A DNA stretch of 64,000 bases from Sipunculus nudus (Eukaryota > Annelida > Sipuncula > Golfingiida > Sipunculidae), in NCBI GenBank assembly GCA_026874595.1, contig CM049311.1:62643453-62707452 (forward strand), given 5' to 3'. The translations under genes were made by a program, and so were the position numbers. Below, piece by piece: positions 1 through 11,709 of this stretch (position 1 is its first letter; each line of letters begins with the position of its first letter). The notes under the pieces were generated by a model, which did not search any database, was not told where the DNA came from, and saw only the letters and a list, made by a program, of their open reading frames with translations.

Positions 1-898
1 ATATTTGCGTCTCCAGTCACAAACATCTTTGACCCTATGCCACTTACAGACCTCTATTAATGTACTTGTCAACCAGAAAATTAAATGTAATTTACAGATA
101 ATGTTCTGCTCTAACACAAGAGTCAACCAAATACACGCTACCTCAATCCGAGTCCCAGATCGAGGCTGTGTCTCAGCTTATTGAAATATCAACTGTATGG
201 ACTGCTAAACAAACTCAGCAGTTTATCACAATCTCAGCTTAACCAGCTGTACTTACTATCAAACAAATCAATTTCAACAGAAATAAATCCTGAAATAAAA
301 AATATCTTAGAATTTATATTTTGTCACTCACGTGGCAACAATTTATTCCCTGTTTTTCGAGAGGCTCACAGATTAACGCAACAATACCGAGAACTCAGCA
401 AAGACCTGCTGTGACGTCACTCAGTCCAGTTGACCTGTTGTTCTGCCTCTCGCCAAGTTTATATGCCCAAATCAGCCAGGAAAGCTCTTCTGACCCCACG
501 TTAAGGGGCCACTCTACCAATTTTTCCGACTCCCCAAATCCCGAGGAGGTACATATACCCCGCAAGCTTCCTGGCTGAGCGATAAACCGGGCTTAATGAA
601 ATTAGAGGGAGGGGGGTTTTAGCTTAGGCGAGAGGAGAAACAACCAACACAGGTAAACTGTACAAAAATACTTTAATCTACTAAACTTACATCGACTACA
701 ATCTTCCCTTTGCCCTGGTACGACCTGCGCACCGCAGTAAGTCATCTTCTTAAACGTTCCTCCGGTCCCGCTCTGCCCAAAGCCCGCTCGATCTTACCAC
801 CAGTCTTTCAACACAGCCCCTACGTTCCTCTAGCCTGGTTCCCCATCCCCCGCTCTGTATAGACTTGCCCCTCCCACCAAACCGTCTGATCGCCACAG
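1..898. other. Gene-free stretch at the window start
   Basis: I see no convincing coding exon here. Short open frames at 181-414 and 321-578 resemble no family I know and have no exon-like borders. The stretch holds a CRE-type palindrome TGACGTCA at 412-419, a GC-richer part from about 480 to 860, and a T run at 914-924 where the next repeat block begins. Confidence 0.5.
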
Positions 899-2283
899 TA
901 ACCACTTCGAGGATTTTTTTTTTTAATTCGTAATTATGATCTGGTCACATGTGAACTGGTGCGCCCTCATTTATGGTTGACCTCTGACCTTTCCTCTCTG
1001 CCCAGAGTCCATTTGTGCGTCTGTTTCCACACATAAACCCACATATCTCGGGAACCGTTTGACCTATCAGGCTAAATATTTTTGCACAAATGTGGCCCTT
1101 GGATAGCTTTATAACATACACTAAAACGGTGGCGCTACCTGCAACCATTTTTGCACAGCGTCCATTTGTTCATCTGCCTTGGGATTAAATCACTCATATC
1201 ACTGCATTGGTTGGACTTGTCCACCTGAAATTTTGCATGTGTAAACATCCTGGGTAGCTTTTTTTATTTTATTACAGGTGGCGCCAGCTACATTTATGTT
1301 TTCGCTGCATACATTCGGGCTTATATTTCAGGACTGGTTTGCTGTATTCTCCTGAAATTTCGCATGTTAATAGATCTCACATAGCTCTTTATCATACGCA
1401 AAATTGGTGGCACCACCTGCCACCATTTTTTCACAGCGTCTTTGTCTGCCGTATGTTTGTCTGCCGTGGGGAAAAAAATCACTCATATCTTTGCAGTGGT
1501 TTGACTTATCTGCCGAAAATTTTGTAGGTTTAAACATCTTGGAAAGCTTTCTGGATTTTGTGGCAGGTGGCGCCACCTACATTTATATTTTCGCTGCAGA
1601 CATCTAGGGTTATATCTCAGGACTGGTTTTCTGTATCCTTCTGAAATTTTGCATGTGTATAGATCTCACATAGCTCTTTATCATTAGCATAACTGGAGGC
1701 GCCACCTGCAACCATTTTTGCACAGCGTCCGTCTGTTTGTCTACCTTGAGATAAAATCACTCATATCTCAGCATTGGTTTGACTCATCTGCCTAAAATTT
1801 TGCATGTTTATACACCTTGGATAGCTTTCTCGATTGTATGGCAGGTGGCGCCACCTACATTTATGTTTTCGCTGCAGACATCTAGGATTATATCTCAGGA
1901 CTGGTTTGCTGTATCCTCCTGAAATTTTGCATGTGTATAGATCTTACATAGCTCTTAATCATATACAAAATTGGTGGCGCCACCTGCCACCATTTTTGCA
2001 CAGCCTCTTTTTGTTTGTTTGCTGTCGGATAAAATCACTCATAAACAAGACGTGGTTTGACTTGTGTGCCAAAAATTTTGCATATGTATACAACTTGGAT
2101 AGCTTTCTGGATTTTGTGGTAGGTGGCGCCACCTACATACACATTTCGGCTGCAGACATCCATACTAATATGCAAGACACCTCACTCTTTTTCCCCTTGC
2201 CACTCAATCCATGCCTCACTTGAACCGTCCCACTCTGATTTCGATTGATACACGTAGTCGCTTGTCGACTACCAGGATTCTAG
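899..2283 (+). mobile_element. Helitron-like non-autonomous element, 5'-truncated, carrying GGTGGCGCCACC tandem units (copy A)
   Basis: From about 899 the sequence matches the blocks at 48.9-50.1 kb and 60.4-61.5 kb. It contains eight copies or near-copies of the palindrome GGTGGCGCCACC, starting near 1127, 1276, 1408, 1566, 1697, 1845, 1974 and 2122. Two alternating half-units (one followed by TGCAACCATTTTTGCACAG, the other by TACATTTATGTTTTCGCTGCA) give a full period near 280 bp. The right end carries the stem GTAGTCG (2254-2260), loop CTTGT and stem CGACTAC (2266-2272), then seven bases and CTAG (2280-2283) followed by TTTT. A hairpin just before a CTAG terminus with T next to it is the known 3' hallmark of Helitrons. 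The 5' hairpin seen in other copies is absent. The open frames inside (for example 1834-2223) follow the repeat and are not genes. Confidence 0.6.
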
Positions 2284-3270
2284 TTTTATATTGCTCTTTC
2301 ATAAAAGTACCACGTGCCTACCGTATTACTTCGAGATCATTTTTTTAGAATGAATTTAATTAGTTATATGGAAGATTCAAAGATTCAAAAAAGCCTTGTT
2401 TGTGATTTTTGTACAGAAATTTTCATGGCATATTAATTTATTAAACTAGGCCTATTCCAAGCACCTTGTAGAATAGGAGGGGGATTGGTAGGAACCGTTG
2501 TCTAGATATTTTCTTTTCTAATTTACCAGAATATGAGATGTAACAGGTCAAATATCATTCTAATTGTTGCAAGTTATAAATAAGGTACGTTTAAAAGCTA
2601 AAAACAAACAAATAATGCCCGAGGAAAAACTAACTATAGAAACCAGCTCAGCAGAAAGGAGGCACATCTGCACATGTTAAAAGTCATTCGAGTATGGTTC
2701 CTAAAGGAAAGTGTCCATATTTTCCCGGCACCACAGGCATAAGCCGATCCAGAGGGGGTCCATCTTTTTGTTTTCTGTCTTGCATATCCCCTCCGTCGCT
2801 TTCATTCAATTAGTATTGCATCTATCAATTTCGTGTATAATAGATCAAATTCATATCAAGTTTATCCGCTTCCTAACCATTCCCCCCACAATATGCCCCT
2901 GTTTCAGCCATTCTCTTAATTGTAAAGAGAACTCCAAGCAACCCAGTGGCTGGAAACGTAGCATTACCTCTTGGTCAATGATCTTTCATTACAATACATT
3001 TTGTTACAGTTTATATTACAACATGTAATTGGTAATATAAAATAATGTTTTTGTGATAAGTATATTTTAACATTATTTAAGTTTCTCTCTAAATGACTCC
3101 TTTAACTATTTAAAAAAAAACTATTAAACCTAGGTCCGGACACCCCAGTACTTCTTTAGAATTGAAGAGTCCTCTGCTATATCATGCATTTACATAAACA
3201 TCCACATTTATTAAACAACTACCAATGAAAAGACACAATGGAACAGTAATATTTTACTTTTGTGCGGTAA
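2284..3270. other. AT-rich intergenic DNA, nothing recognised
   Basis: No exon, RNA gene or clear repeat boundary can be made out. The short frame at 2711-3028 has no recognisable protein character. Confidence 0.4.
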
Positions 3271-3410
3271 TTTTTACTCTTTGTCCGGCGTCCGGCCGTC
3301 TGTCTGTCCGTTAACAAGGCAAAAATCGTAACTTCACATCTAGGGAGAACCATGAAAAATCTCCTTGGAAACCAGAATGGTCGATGGTTTCACCAAATCA
3401 TTTATATAAA
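3271..3410 (+). repeat. Fragment of the CCGTCCGG-type repeat
   Basis: The run TTTGTCCGGCGTCCGGCCG, then CTGTCCGTTAACAA, and TCTCCTTGGAAACCAGAA a little further on, match the element at 61747-62540 (there TTTGTCCGTCGTCCGTCC... and GTCTCCATGGAAACCAGAA). It looks like a truncated copy in the same orientation, without the 5' hairpin. Confidence 0.5.
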
Positions 3411-4534
3411 AGGATTCTTGCAGAAACTCTAATTTTTAAGTGCCTGAATAAATTAAATCAGGTCAAGTATTTCAGAGGTTTCCTCTGGTTATATCCCAGC
3501 TATTGTTGTTCTTCAGGATAGACATATTATACGTGTTTATTTCAACCATGTTCCGAATAAATCCATGTCGACTTTTCCTACATACATATATACGGTCATT
3601 TGAAACCGTTTTCCTCATGTTATATTATATAATGCATGCGCTACACATCTCTATATTATTCGAATACGTTCTAAGAGTATTATATCCTATTAACAGCTGC
3701 TGTGGTACTTCGCACGCGCATCTTACGGTTTGATGCAGACCTGACACTAATTTCCATTATATAAGCGTCCGTGGTAGTGGTATTTAAGTCTCGAGGTGCT
3801 TGGTTCCGATTATCCGACATTAAATTAGGGGTTCTTCAAGATATATCCATTAGCCAAATGCCATTTATATGTGCACGATTATCACTGAGGGACCGCGCCA
3901 GTATGACTCTGTACACGTGCAGATGTGGCGTCCGCTTTTGATGGCCACCCTTCTTCGCAGGTTTGCTGTTGTGATTTTGGTCAGGCTTTTCCAACGTTTT
4001 TGGACAACTACAGTGACATCTGGTCTGTTTTCGCCCATATTCAGGTAAACTTGAAGGATATTCAGACAAAACTCTTCACCTAAATTCTCAAAGTGTAGAA
4101 GGGGTCTGGAATAGTTAACGTCAAATATTGTTCTTGTATCAGGATCAACCAGGCTTTCTTAATCTTTTTTTTTTTACTAACCACAGGAATTGAATTCAAA
4201 TTCCCCCCCCCCCCCCCAAAAAAAAAAAAATACTGTTAAAGATTAATATCTTTTATCAGAGAATCAGCAATGTGTGAATTATATATGGTAACACGTACAT
4301 CAATTTCATGTTTTAAGGTCCAATTGAAAATCATATAACAGTATCTATATTATCAATACGGAGTTGGGTTTTTTTCTAGACCACGGTTTACCTGCTTCCG
4401 TTCTGATTTGACTCTCCAAATTCGGCAGACGTATCGGTGGTGTGCTCTTCTAGAACAAGTTTGTTTTATTTTGCGGGATTATGCCCAATTAAGCTAAATA
4501 ATTAATAATTTTAATATTTCCCCATTAGGTGCCG
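3411..4534. other. Gene-free stretch with a C15A13 homopolymer
   Basis: A minus-strand open frame of 77 codons at 3836-4069 encodes a very basic Lys/Arg/His-rich peptide. I recognise no family and see no strong splice borders, so I do not call it a gene. At 4203-4230 there is a run of 15 C followed by 13 A. The rest shows nothing distinctive. Confidence 0.4.
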
Positions 4535-5960
4535 ATATATCTTTTGTGCTGCAAGGTCCTCCACGCCTGTGACGCTTTTAAGGAGGCGCCTCGGGGATTT
4601 TCACTGGCCTGTTAAGACTGTGGCCAGAGCGCATGTCCTGCCCAGAAGGCATTTCCGTGCAGAGCGGTTCCATGGAATCCCCATTGATCCCCCATATCCA
4701 TTGTAACGCCTCTAAAGCAATTTTCTCTCTCAAAAGGAAGTAAAGATTTTTAATCCAAAGACCACATGACTTCGCTTTCAATGCGAGAGCTTTTCAGGTT
4801 ACAGGTATGTTGATTTTTATACATTCAAAAATATCATTTCATGACAACCATGGTTTCAAAAGTTCGGCCAGGTCATGTGTTTTATGAAGATTTTTTTTTT
4901 TTTAAAAGAAGCCCCACAACATAATTATCATTCGGGTAAGGTCGGGGGGGGGGGGGTTACATATATTTGTTAAAAGCCGTTTTCTGTAGGGACGGTGAAA
5001 CATAAAAAAATATCACCAGTACATCTCTAAATTGATAACAAACTAGAATCTGTAGTCAGGGCGTACAGACCTAATATTAGTCATGTATTCATGTGTATGC
5101 ATTTCATGTGTGAACACTGTCATGCTTCAGTAACACGAGATCACCTCGCGAGTAGCAGAATTAATAAATACAATGAGTGGCTTCCACACGGGGACAAAAG
5201 AATGGTCCTTTGTTATAATGGTTTATAAGAAAATATATATTGTGGTGATTCGTAAAACCCAAAAATGAAATGGACTACTGATATGTCTTTACTCTGACTC
5301 TCTACGAATGTTCAGCAAAACATTTCCGCCTGTCACGCTTTTTCAGGAGGCGACTTGTAATTCTCACTGAACCCTATTTCCATTACATCGCCTGTTAAGG
5401 AATTTTACTCTGTCAATTGAAAGAAGTAAAGATTTTAAATTCAAGCGTGGAACACATCTCCACATGAATCTTTTAATAGGGAGCATTTTTCCGTTGAGTG
5501 GACACAAAGAGCTCAGACCCTTTACACGATAACCGTTTTATAGGTTTACAGGTATGTTGATTTTTATACATTCAGAAGTATCTTTCCATGATAAACCAGT
5601 GTTTTTTTTTCAAAAGGAAGCCCTGGGGGGGGGGGGGGGGGGGGGGATTGCACACACTTCTAAGGATCCTCCATCTCTTAGGGACTTTCGTTCGTTCATA
5701 CGTGCACGTTTAATGTAAAACATTGTCATGGTTCAGAAACACGGGTTCAACAGGCGAGTGGCAGAACAACTGCATACGAATGGGCGGCTTCTACTCGGGG
5801 ACAAAGGAATAGCCCCTTATAATTATTCCTTAGTGGAAATGTGATTATGGAACTTAGGAAAAAAAATATTAATGGTAATTCCGATTACCTCCAAAAATGT
5901 AATGGATTACGGATTCAGTTTTACTCTAGCCCTCAGCGAATTTCAGCGAAATTGGTATAT
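4535..5960 (+). repeat. Old direct tandem duplication, two copies of about 650-780 bp
   Basis: The stretch about 4535-5310 recurs, diverged, at about 5311-5960. Shared landmarks in the same order are CGCCTGTGACGCTTTT / CGCCTGTCACGCTTTT (about 4564 / 5328), CAGGTATGTTGATTTTTATA (4802 / 5550), a poly-G tract (4944 / 5625), a segment with CACTGTCATGCTTCAGTAACAC / CATTGTCATGGTTCAGAAACAC (5115 / 5722), and GGGGACAAA before GAATGG/GAATAG (5190 / 5798). By eye the copies differ at a quarter or more of positions. The second poly-G tract (5625-5646) is 22 G long. Confidence 0.6.
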
Positions 5961-6750
5961 AACATTTTGCGTTAATTTGCTGAATGACAATGCAAAGAAC
6001 CAAGGCTGAAGTGGTTTCTTTGCTAAGTGCTTTAATCAAAATATATCATACTGCTTGCTTTTTACCTGGGAGAGTTGTCAATTTTGCATCAGGCCTGCTT
6101 ATTCCATAACAATTTACAGTACTGAGACCAAAAATTTAATACAGTTGGAATATATTATCTGGGCCTATCTTTTTCACATTGGCAGCTATACGTTTCCCGT
6201 AGAAGAGACTTCAACGACATATGCATGCGTATACAAATAACGTATGTGTCTGTAAACATGCCTTAGACTATACCCTTAACTGACTACACTGAATAAACAT
6301 TGTGTTTTACATGTCGCCTGAGCTTCAAATAATACAAAGCATCTTTCATATAATATCACGGAAGAATGCTTCTTTTTATACAATCGTTATATGTACGATG
6401 TTACCCACGCAAAGAAGCTGTCGGACCTATGTTGTTTATCGGGAAAAAATATTTGTTGTGTGATTTCTGGAATAGAAAAAGTTTTCCTTCTATGTTGATA
6501 TTTAGGGGGAGGGTGTTCCTGGAAAATTTTAGCAGAAGTAATCTTTATATCATTTAAGTGAAACACATGACAAAAGTGGCAAAAACCTTATATAGGATGA
6601 AAATATGCGTTGTTTAGTTCCAATCTGTTCATTACAAAAATATGCATCTAATAGAGCCGCGGATTTTCCACGGGAGCAGCTAGTCTTAGTATAATACTGT
6701 AATGTATAATAATTATTGTTTCTATGACATATTATTCTGCCAAGAAAATG
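5961..6750. other. AT-rich intergenic DNA, nothing recognised
   Basis: Short frames (6055-6240, 6366-6557, 6550-6816) have no coding character that I can defend. Confidence 0.4.
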
Positions 6751-7430
6751 TTTAATACTGTTGACCTTGACCTTGATTACTCCTGTAAACACCAGTGAAG
6801 ATATCATAAGGCCCATTTGAAAACTATATTATATAACTCAGGAAAATGTATAAACAAGATGTCTTATGTTATGCTTCAGAAGGTTGGTAAATAAGGTTTA
6901 CCTTGACCTTGAATACCCTCTGTGACCTTCAGACAGCTCCTAGAGTAGTTGCAATTGACAGAACACATTCTCAATCTTATCAATCGACTCAAAACTATTC
7001 CGTTTGGTGCAAAAGTTACAAAATCAAAGCAATATCTTAATTCTATTATTGGGATGGCGGCCATCTTGGATTTTGGTGGCTCAAGGGGTTGATAGAATTT
7101 GTTACCTAACTTTTTCCATTAGCTTACGCCTTAATGAAGTAAAAACAAGCACTTTCTCAATTTGGGCATTCAATTCCTACGGGACTGGGACCTTGGTACA
7201 TAAACGACTACGATATATCATTTGCACCTCGCAAATATATTTTGTTGACCGCATATTTTGCATTTCGAAAAATATATGCTTGTTCCAAGACTTTCATGGT
7301 AACTTTTTTCTTGGTCGAGACTACCTGCATGGGCATCAAATTTTGCAGGGTGACATAATTATACATGGGGATTATGAACACCATTCCATTAAAAATATGG
7401 CTAGTTACACCATGGCTGTTTACTAGGCGA
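6751..7430. repeat. GACCTTGACCTT-type mollusc-style repeat
   Basis: TTGACCTTGACCTTGATTAC (6758) and TACCTTGACCTTGAATACCC (6899) are diverged copies about 140 bp apart. They are followed by ATGGCGGCCATCTTGGATTT near 7052, a phrase that recurs in repeats of this type. The borders are unclear and the frames inside are not genes. Confidence 0.45.
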
Positions 7431-7700
7431 CAATTCTTTAAATAGTAACACCTGAACACACATATCATCAAAAGAAATATAACTTTTTTGCCGTGCATGG
7501 AGCCATATGTGCAAAATCCCATCCGCCACAGCTAAGAAAAGCTGATTACGGTCGACATTAAATTCTTAAAGTCCGCTTCATTCGAATAGCTTACAGTTCA
7601 TCTAAATTTAAATCAAAGATTTAGCTTTATCAGGAAGATGAATGGATGATTTTTTTTATGTTCATTTGTTCATCTTGTTTCATATAGATGATTGAAGATG
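7431..7700. other. Short gene-free stretch, nothing recognised
   Basis: AT-rich sequence without repeats or exon-like signals that I can identify. Confidence 0.35.
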
Positions 7701-7720
7701 GTGAGCTGATAACGTTAAGT

Positions 7721-8660
7721 AATTAATCCCCGCTTGAAAAGCGGGTGCCCTATAGTAATCGACCTGTCCGTCTGTCTGTCCGTCTGTCCGTCCACAAATT
7801 CTTTTCCGGATGATAACTCCAGTTCGGATTGACGGATTGAGTTCAAACCTGAAATATGTCTTAACCATCAATTATGGAAGATCCCCATCGGAGGTCCGAA
7901 GGTCAAAGGTAAAAAAAGTTATTCACAGTTTGGTGTTAAATTTTAGGTCCCTCTTTCAGCAGGGCAGAAATTATAATTGTAACCATAATTGTTTGTTTCA
8001 CCTTAACAGTAGGACAGGTCCTCATGTCAATAGCAACGAGGCATGATATCTGGTCATAGTCAGCCATTTTTCTGTAAGTTATGCGGTAAAAACCATTACT
8101 GAACACCTAGTAAAGTTGCGCTCTCTTAGCAAATATGCATGCAAAAGGACACACATTGTTAACACAATAACTCGGAAAAGTATTTCATATAAGGTCCCTA
8201 GGCTCACGGCAGTGATAGACCTTTTGATGGGCTAAATCATGTTTGAAGATGGATGACCTTGAAGGATTTTCAAGGTCACATACATGATAATGCTAAAATG
8301 ATGTTAACCAAGTAGCTTGCAAACAATTTGACTAACACTCACTGAACTTACACCAGTAATGTTTGTTATGAAGGGCTAGGTCAAGTTCGAAGATGGATTA
8401 CTTTGACAGAAGCGATGATTCTCAAATGATATTAATGCAATAACTCGCAAAGAATTTGATGAACAATCAAATTTGTTTCTGCATAATAACTCCCCTAACA
8501 TATGATGGATAGGATTCAAACATAATATGTATCACCCATGGCCTAAGGGAGAAGCATATTGATATTTGGGCCAGAAGGGGAAAAAGGTAATACACAGTTT
8601 GGTGTTCAGTTGCTGGTGTCTCCTTCAGCAGGCCAGAAATGGATGATTCTTTTTCCAGTC
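7721..8660 (+). mobile_element. Hairpin-led non-autonomous element with roughly 145-bp inner tandem units
   Basis: It starts with a perfect 7-bp hairpin, CCCGCTT (7729-7735), loop GAA, AAGCGGG (7739-7745). TGCCCTATAGTAATCGACC and a run of CTGTCCGTCTGTCCGTCC follow. Inside are diverged units with AATAACTCGGAAAAG / AAGTAGCTTGCAAACAA / AATAACTCGCAAAGAA at about 8165, 8309 and 8441, spaced about 135-145 bp. The phrase CACAGTTTGGTGTT near the start (about 7925) returns near the end (about 8595), each followed by a TTCAGCAGG.CAGAAAT phrase. No transposase is present. Confidence 0.5.
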
Positions 8661-9375
8661 ACTCGTGTACAGCGGCATTACATTTTCACAGTATATTTTG
8701 TACAGATAATTTGAAGATTCCCCAGAAAAGGATATACTGGCCCAACCCACCACAGTGGCTCTCATTAAGACTATGTTTGGACAAATCTTTCTCACTTCCA
8801 ACATCTCAAGGAATTTGGATCTATTATGGTGACCATCAACAAATTTACATTGATATTCATATGTAGCCCTTCTACACAACACAGCGCATCTGTAGACCCA
8901 AGCCCAAGAACAGCTGAATCTCAGTTCAAGAGAATGACCATTTTATCACTACTAACCAGCAGCTGACTCTCTCTAATACTACAACGTTCATGTACAGACT
9001 CAAGCCTCACATAAAATAAGGCCAATTCAACATACAAATACTGGAAAAATATTTGACACAGCCCAGCCAAGACTTCAACCAAGAATAATTGGCACAGGTA
9101 ATACACAAATACAGAAATTAAAAATGCATGAAGTTCTTTTATATCATTATTTTGATAGCGTTGAACATTTTCACTTTACCATATCTTTTCTTCCAGTTTA
9201 TACATGTCAGGTTCTTCAATTTTCAAATATCACTCTATCAGCCCATGCTACCAAAGTACACCAAATTCACAGTACTTCAATTTATAATGACTGCATCTTA
9301 TGCTTGGCCCTTCCTGACCTGTCAGTTTTCTAGTTTGATTAATTAACAATTAAAACGTCACCTAGAAAATGTTCA
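8661..9375. other. Gene-free stretch, nothing recognised
   Basis: Open frames at 8639-8866, 8625-8882, 9124-9333 and 9128-9346 overlap each other on both strands and resemble no known protein. No repeat was identified. Confidence 0.4.
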
Positions 9376-9760
9376 CAGTTAGGGTGCTTTTCCATGTGCG
9401 CGGCAGAAACTGCCGCACGTCAAACGCATGCGTTTGCCTCGCGGCCAGTCCTTTTCCATGTGAGCGTTTGCCGCGCGGCTGCCGCGCGGCAAAAACATGC
9501 CTTCCTGTCACATATGAACGGACTAAAACATACGAATAAGGAGAAACCCCACATGTGACATCATTTAGGGTGCTTTTCCATGTACGCGTTTTGCAATCGT
9601 TTGACGCACTGCTGGATTCCAAAACTGACGCGTGCGTTTGCCGCGCGGCAATCGCATACATGGAAATAGCACAATAGACTTTTTAACTGGTTGGATTTTC
9701 GCCGCGCGGCAGCCGCGCGGCAAACGCTTGCAAAACGCGTACATGGAAAAGCACCCTTAA
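9376..9760. mobile_element. Harbinger-like MITE, apparently nested, with TTA target sites
   Basis: The inner element has long perfect inverted ends: GGGTGCTTTTCCATGTACGC starting at 9568 and its reverse complement ending at 9757, both extending about 30 bp and continuing to GTTTTGCAA. The outer left end at 9382 repeats GGGTGCTTTTCCATGTGCGC. TTA stands just outside each GGGTGC end (9379-9381, 9565-9567) and TTA follows GCACCC on the right (9758-9760). A 3-bp TWA target duplication is the known habit of PIF/Harbinger elements. The inside is full of short palindromes such as GCCGCGCGGC. It encodes no transposase. Confidence 0.65.
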
Positions 9761-10126
9761 AGAGGCGCGTAATGTACAAAACTATCTTACCTGAGGTTGT
9801 ACTAGCGCTGTTTTAAAAAAAGACAACATCATATTCAGAGCAAGACTCGCATCGAACAGGCTAATTTGCTTAAATCTCGATTTGTATTACAGAACAACAA
9901 ATCAAGGCTGTCGTGCATATAATATCCAAGTACTTTATGTGGAGAAAGGGCTTACAACATATTTGGACAAGAAATTTGTATTCTAAGGAATGCAGCCTAC
10001 GCCGTGTTGGTGGTCCGTATTTTGGGATGTTCCCAAAATCGTGTTTGCATTTACTTATTCGGACTATTTTCCCAGTTTCAATCTTGCATAAGTGACCTTT
10101 AAACCTTTATAAATATTCATTGTTGA
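9761..10126. other. Gene-free stretch, nothing recognised
   Basis: No coding or repeat signal that I can support. Confidence 0.35.
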
Positions 10127-10268
10127 GTTCATGAATCCGGATTTCTTGCCAGATCCAAACCAAAATCTAATTGATTCTTCATCGGTTCATGACTGTGTGA
10201 GTTATGGTGTGAACAAACACACACACACACGAACGTGGATGAACGCATATCCTCCTGACAGCGGCATC
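10127..10268 (+). repeat. AATCCGGAT-type dispersed repeat, copy 1
   Basis: TGAATCCGGATTTCTTGCC, then AGATCCAAACC and TAATTGATTCTTC, parallel the sequence at 26841-26960 (TGAATCCGGATCATGTGCC, GGATCCACACC, CAATTGATTTTTC). The right side carries GAACAAACACACACACAC and GAACGTGGATGAACGCATAT, which looks like the tail of the same repeat type. Confidence 0.5.
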
Positions 10269-11709
10269 TAATGCAGAATTTGAAACTTATAACATTGACC
10301 TCTTCAAAACGTAAAAGAATTAATATGATTGAAAATTCAACACGGGAGGGGTCTTGGCGACTGTTGAGAGAAGTGCATATACCTGTCTAATCCCGAGGAG
10401 AAAAAATAGAATGTAAATGTAGATGCTGATTTGGTAAATTGAAATAGCGGTCTGGATCCTTATACACAAGACGTGCCGTGAAAACCTACGCGTCTCGCGA
10501 TATGAGGTTACCACAACACATGACATTAAACAGAACCAGACTCATGGGGGTTTCGAAATCAAAACCACCTCATATGTTTATTGGTATGTTATAATCGAAA
10601 AACTACAGGAAATCTTAACAAAATTGGAAAAAACGTAAGCAGTCCTAATTATACTGAATGGGACGTCTTTAATTCCATCTCACTGATCAGTTTGTTCATT
10701 CTGCATGACAAACAACAAATCTATGGCTTTTTATTGTGATTTCAGATATATTTCCGAGAAAAATAAACTGATGGCTTGAGCATCCATTCATTGGCTGTCT
10801 TGCACAGAGCTGTGTTCTTATCTGGCACAGCAGGCCCCTGGAGGACTTGGAGCTCCATGTTTCTCTTAAAATCCCTGTCATGCAGACAGATCCATTAACA
10901 TCATTCTAGTCATGACAACGCCTTCTTAGACGCCACTTCTCTTGCATGTAACATTGATCTGTTATTGTTGCTTACTCTTTGATCTGAATAATAAATAATT
11001 TTTATGTATACCTTTCGGTTAAGAGTCAAACTCAAGTGTCTTATCAACCATTTGTCATTTTCTGTTAGATTTTGATATAAAAATATATTCAAAGACTTAA
11101 ACTGAAATATTTAAAAGAAAAAAATATAAAAGCAATACATATTATATAGATTACTGGGAATCGCGGGATGCGCTGCTTTATTTCGCCTCTGGAAATAAAT
11201 TTACGTTTTTTATCTATACAATGTGGCATTTTATTTTGCGAGGTTAAGGTGACTTCTGCATTCACCTTTAAATGAGTTGTTCCTGTCAATTGGTTTCGGA
11301 AGCGGCCACTCTTTTTTATTGCACTGTTAAATTCGGATGAAAAAATAGGTGTTGGTCAACATTAAAAAACATGCAATCTGAGAGGTATAAAAGGCTTCTT
11401 TTTTAGCGTTATTTTAAGTGATCTTAGTGAGAGACTAGAGGTTTGAAATCGACCTTGAAAATTTGGTCAAGGCCAAAAGTAAATTTAAGGTGCACATCTG
11501 TCGCCTTTAATTATTACTCTGAACAAAGAATTATTTGGGAAAATCCATTATATAGGAGATCCGGAGCAAAGGAAAGGGACAGAGAAACAAGTGACAAATG
11601 GGTTATGATGCTCAGCTGAATTTGACAAACAGGTGATGCATGCATTATTGAAGTTACGATGTGGTGAAAAATATTTGTTATGAAACCTTGAACAATGGGT
11701 AGAATTACT
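10269..11709. other. AT-rich intergenic DNA, nothing recognised
   Basis: Minus-strand frames at 10320-10526, 10696-10881, 10910-11092 and 11089-11289 show no family resemblance and no linked splice sites. I see no RNA gene. Confidence 0.4.

Noticed and set aside
1834-2223. 129-codon plus-strand frame
   Set aside because: It is made of the GGCGCC repeat units and is broken in the other copies of the same repeat.
3836-4069. Basic 77-codon minus-strand frame
   Set aside because: It has plausible composition but no recognised family, no linked exons and no conserved motif. It is mentioned only in the description of that stretch.
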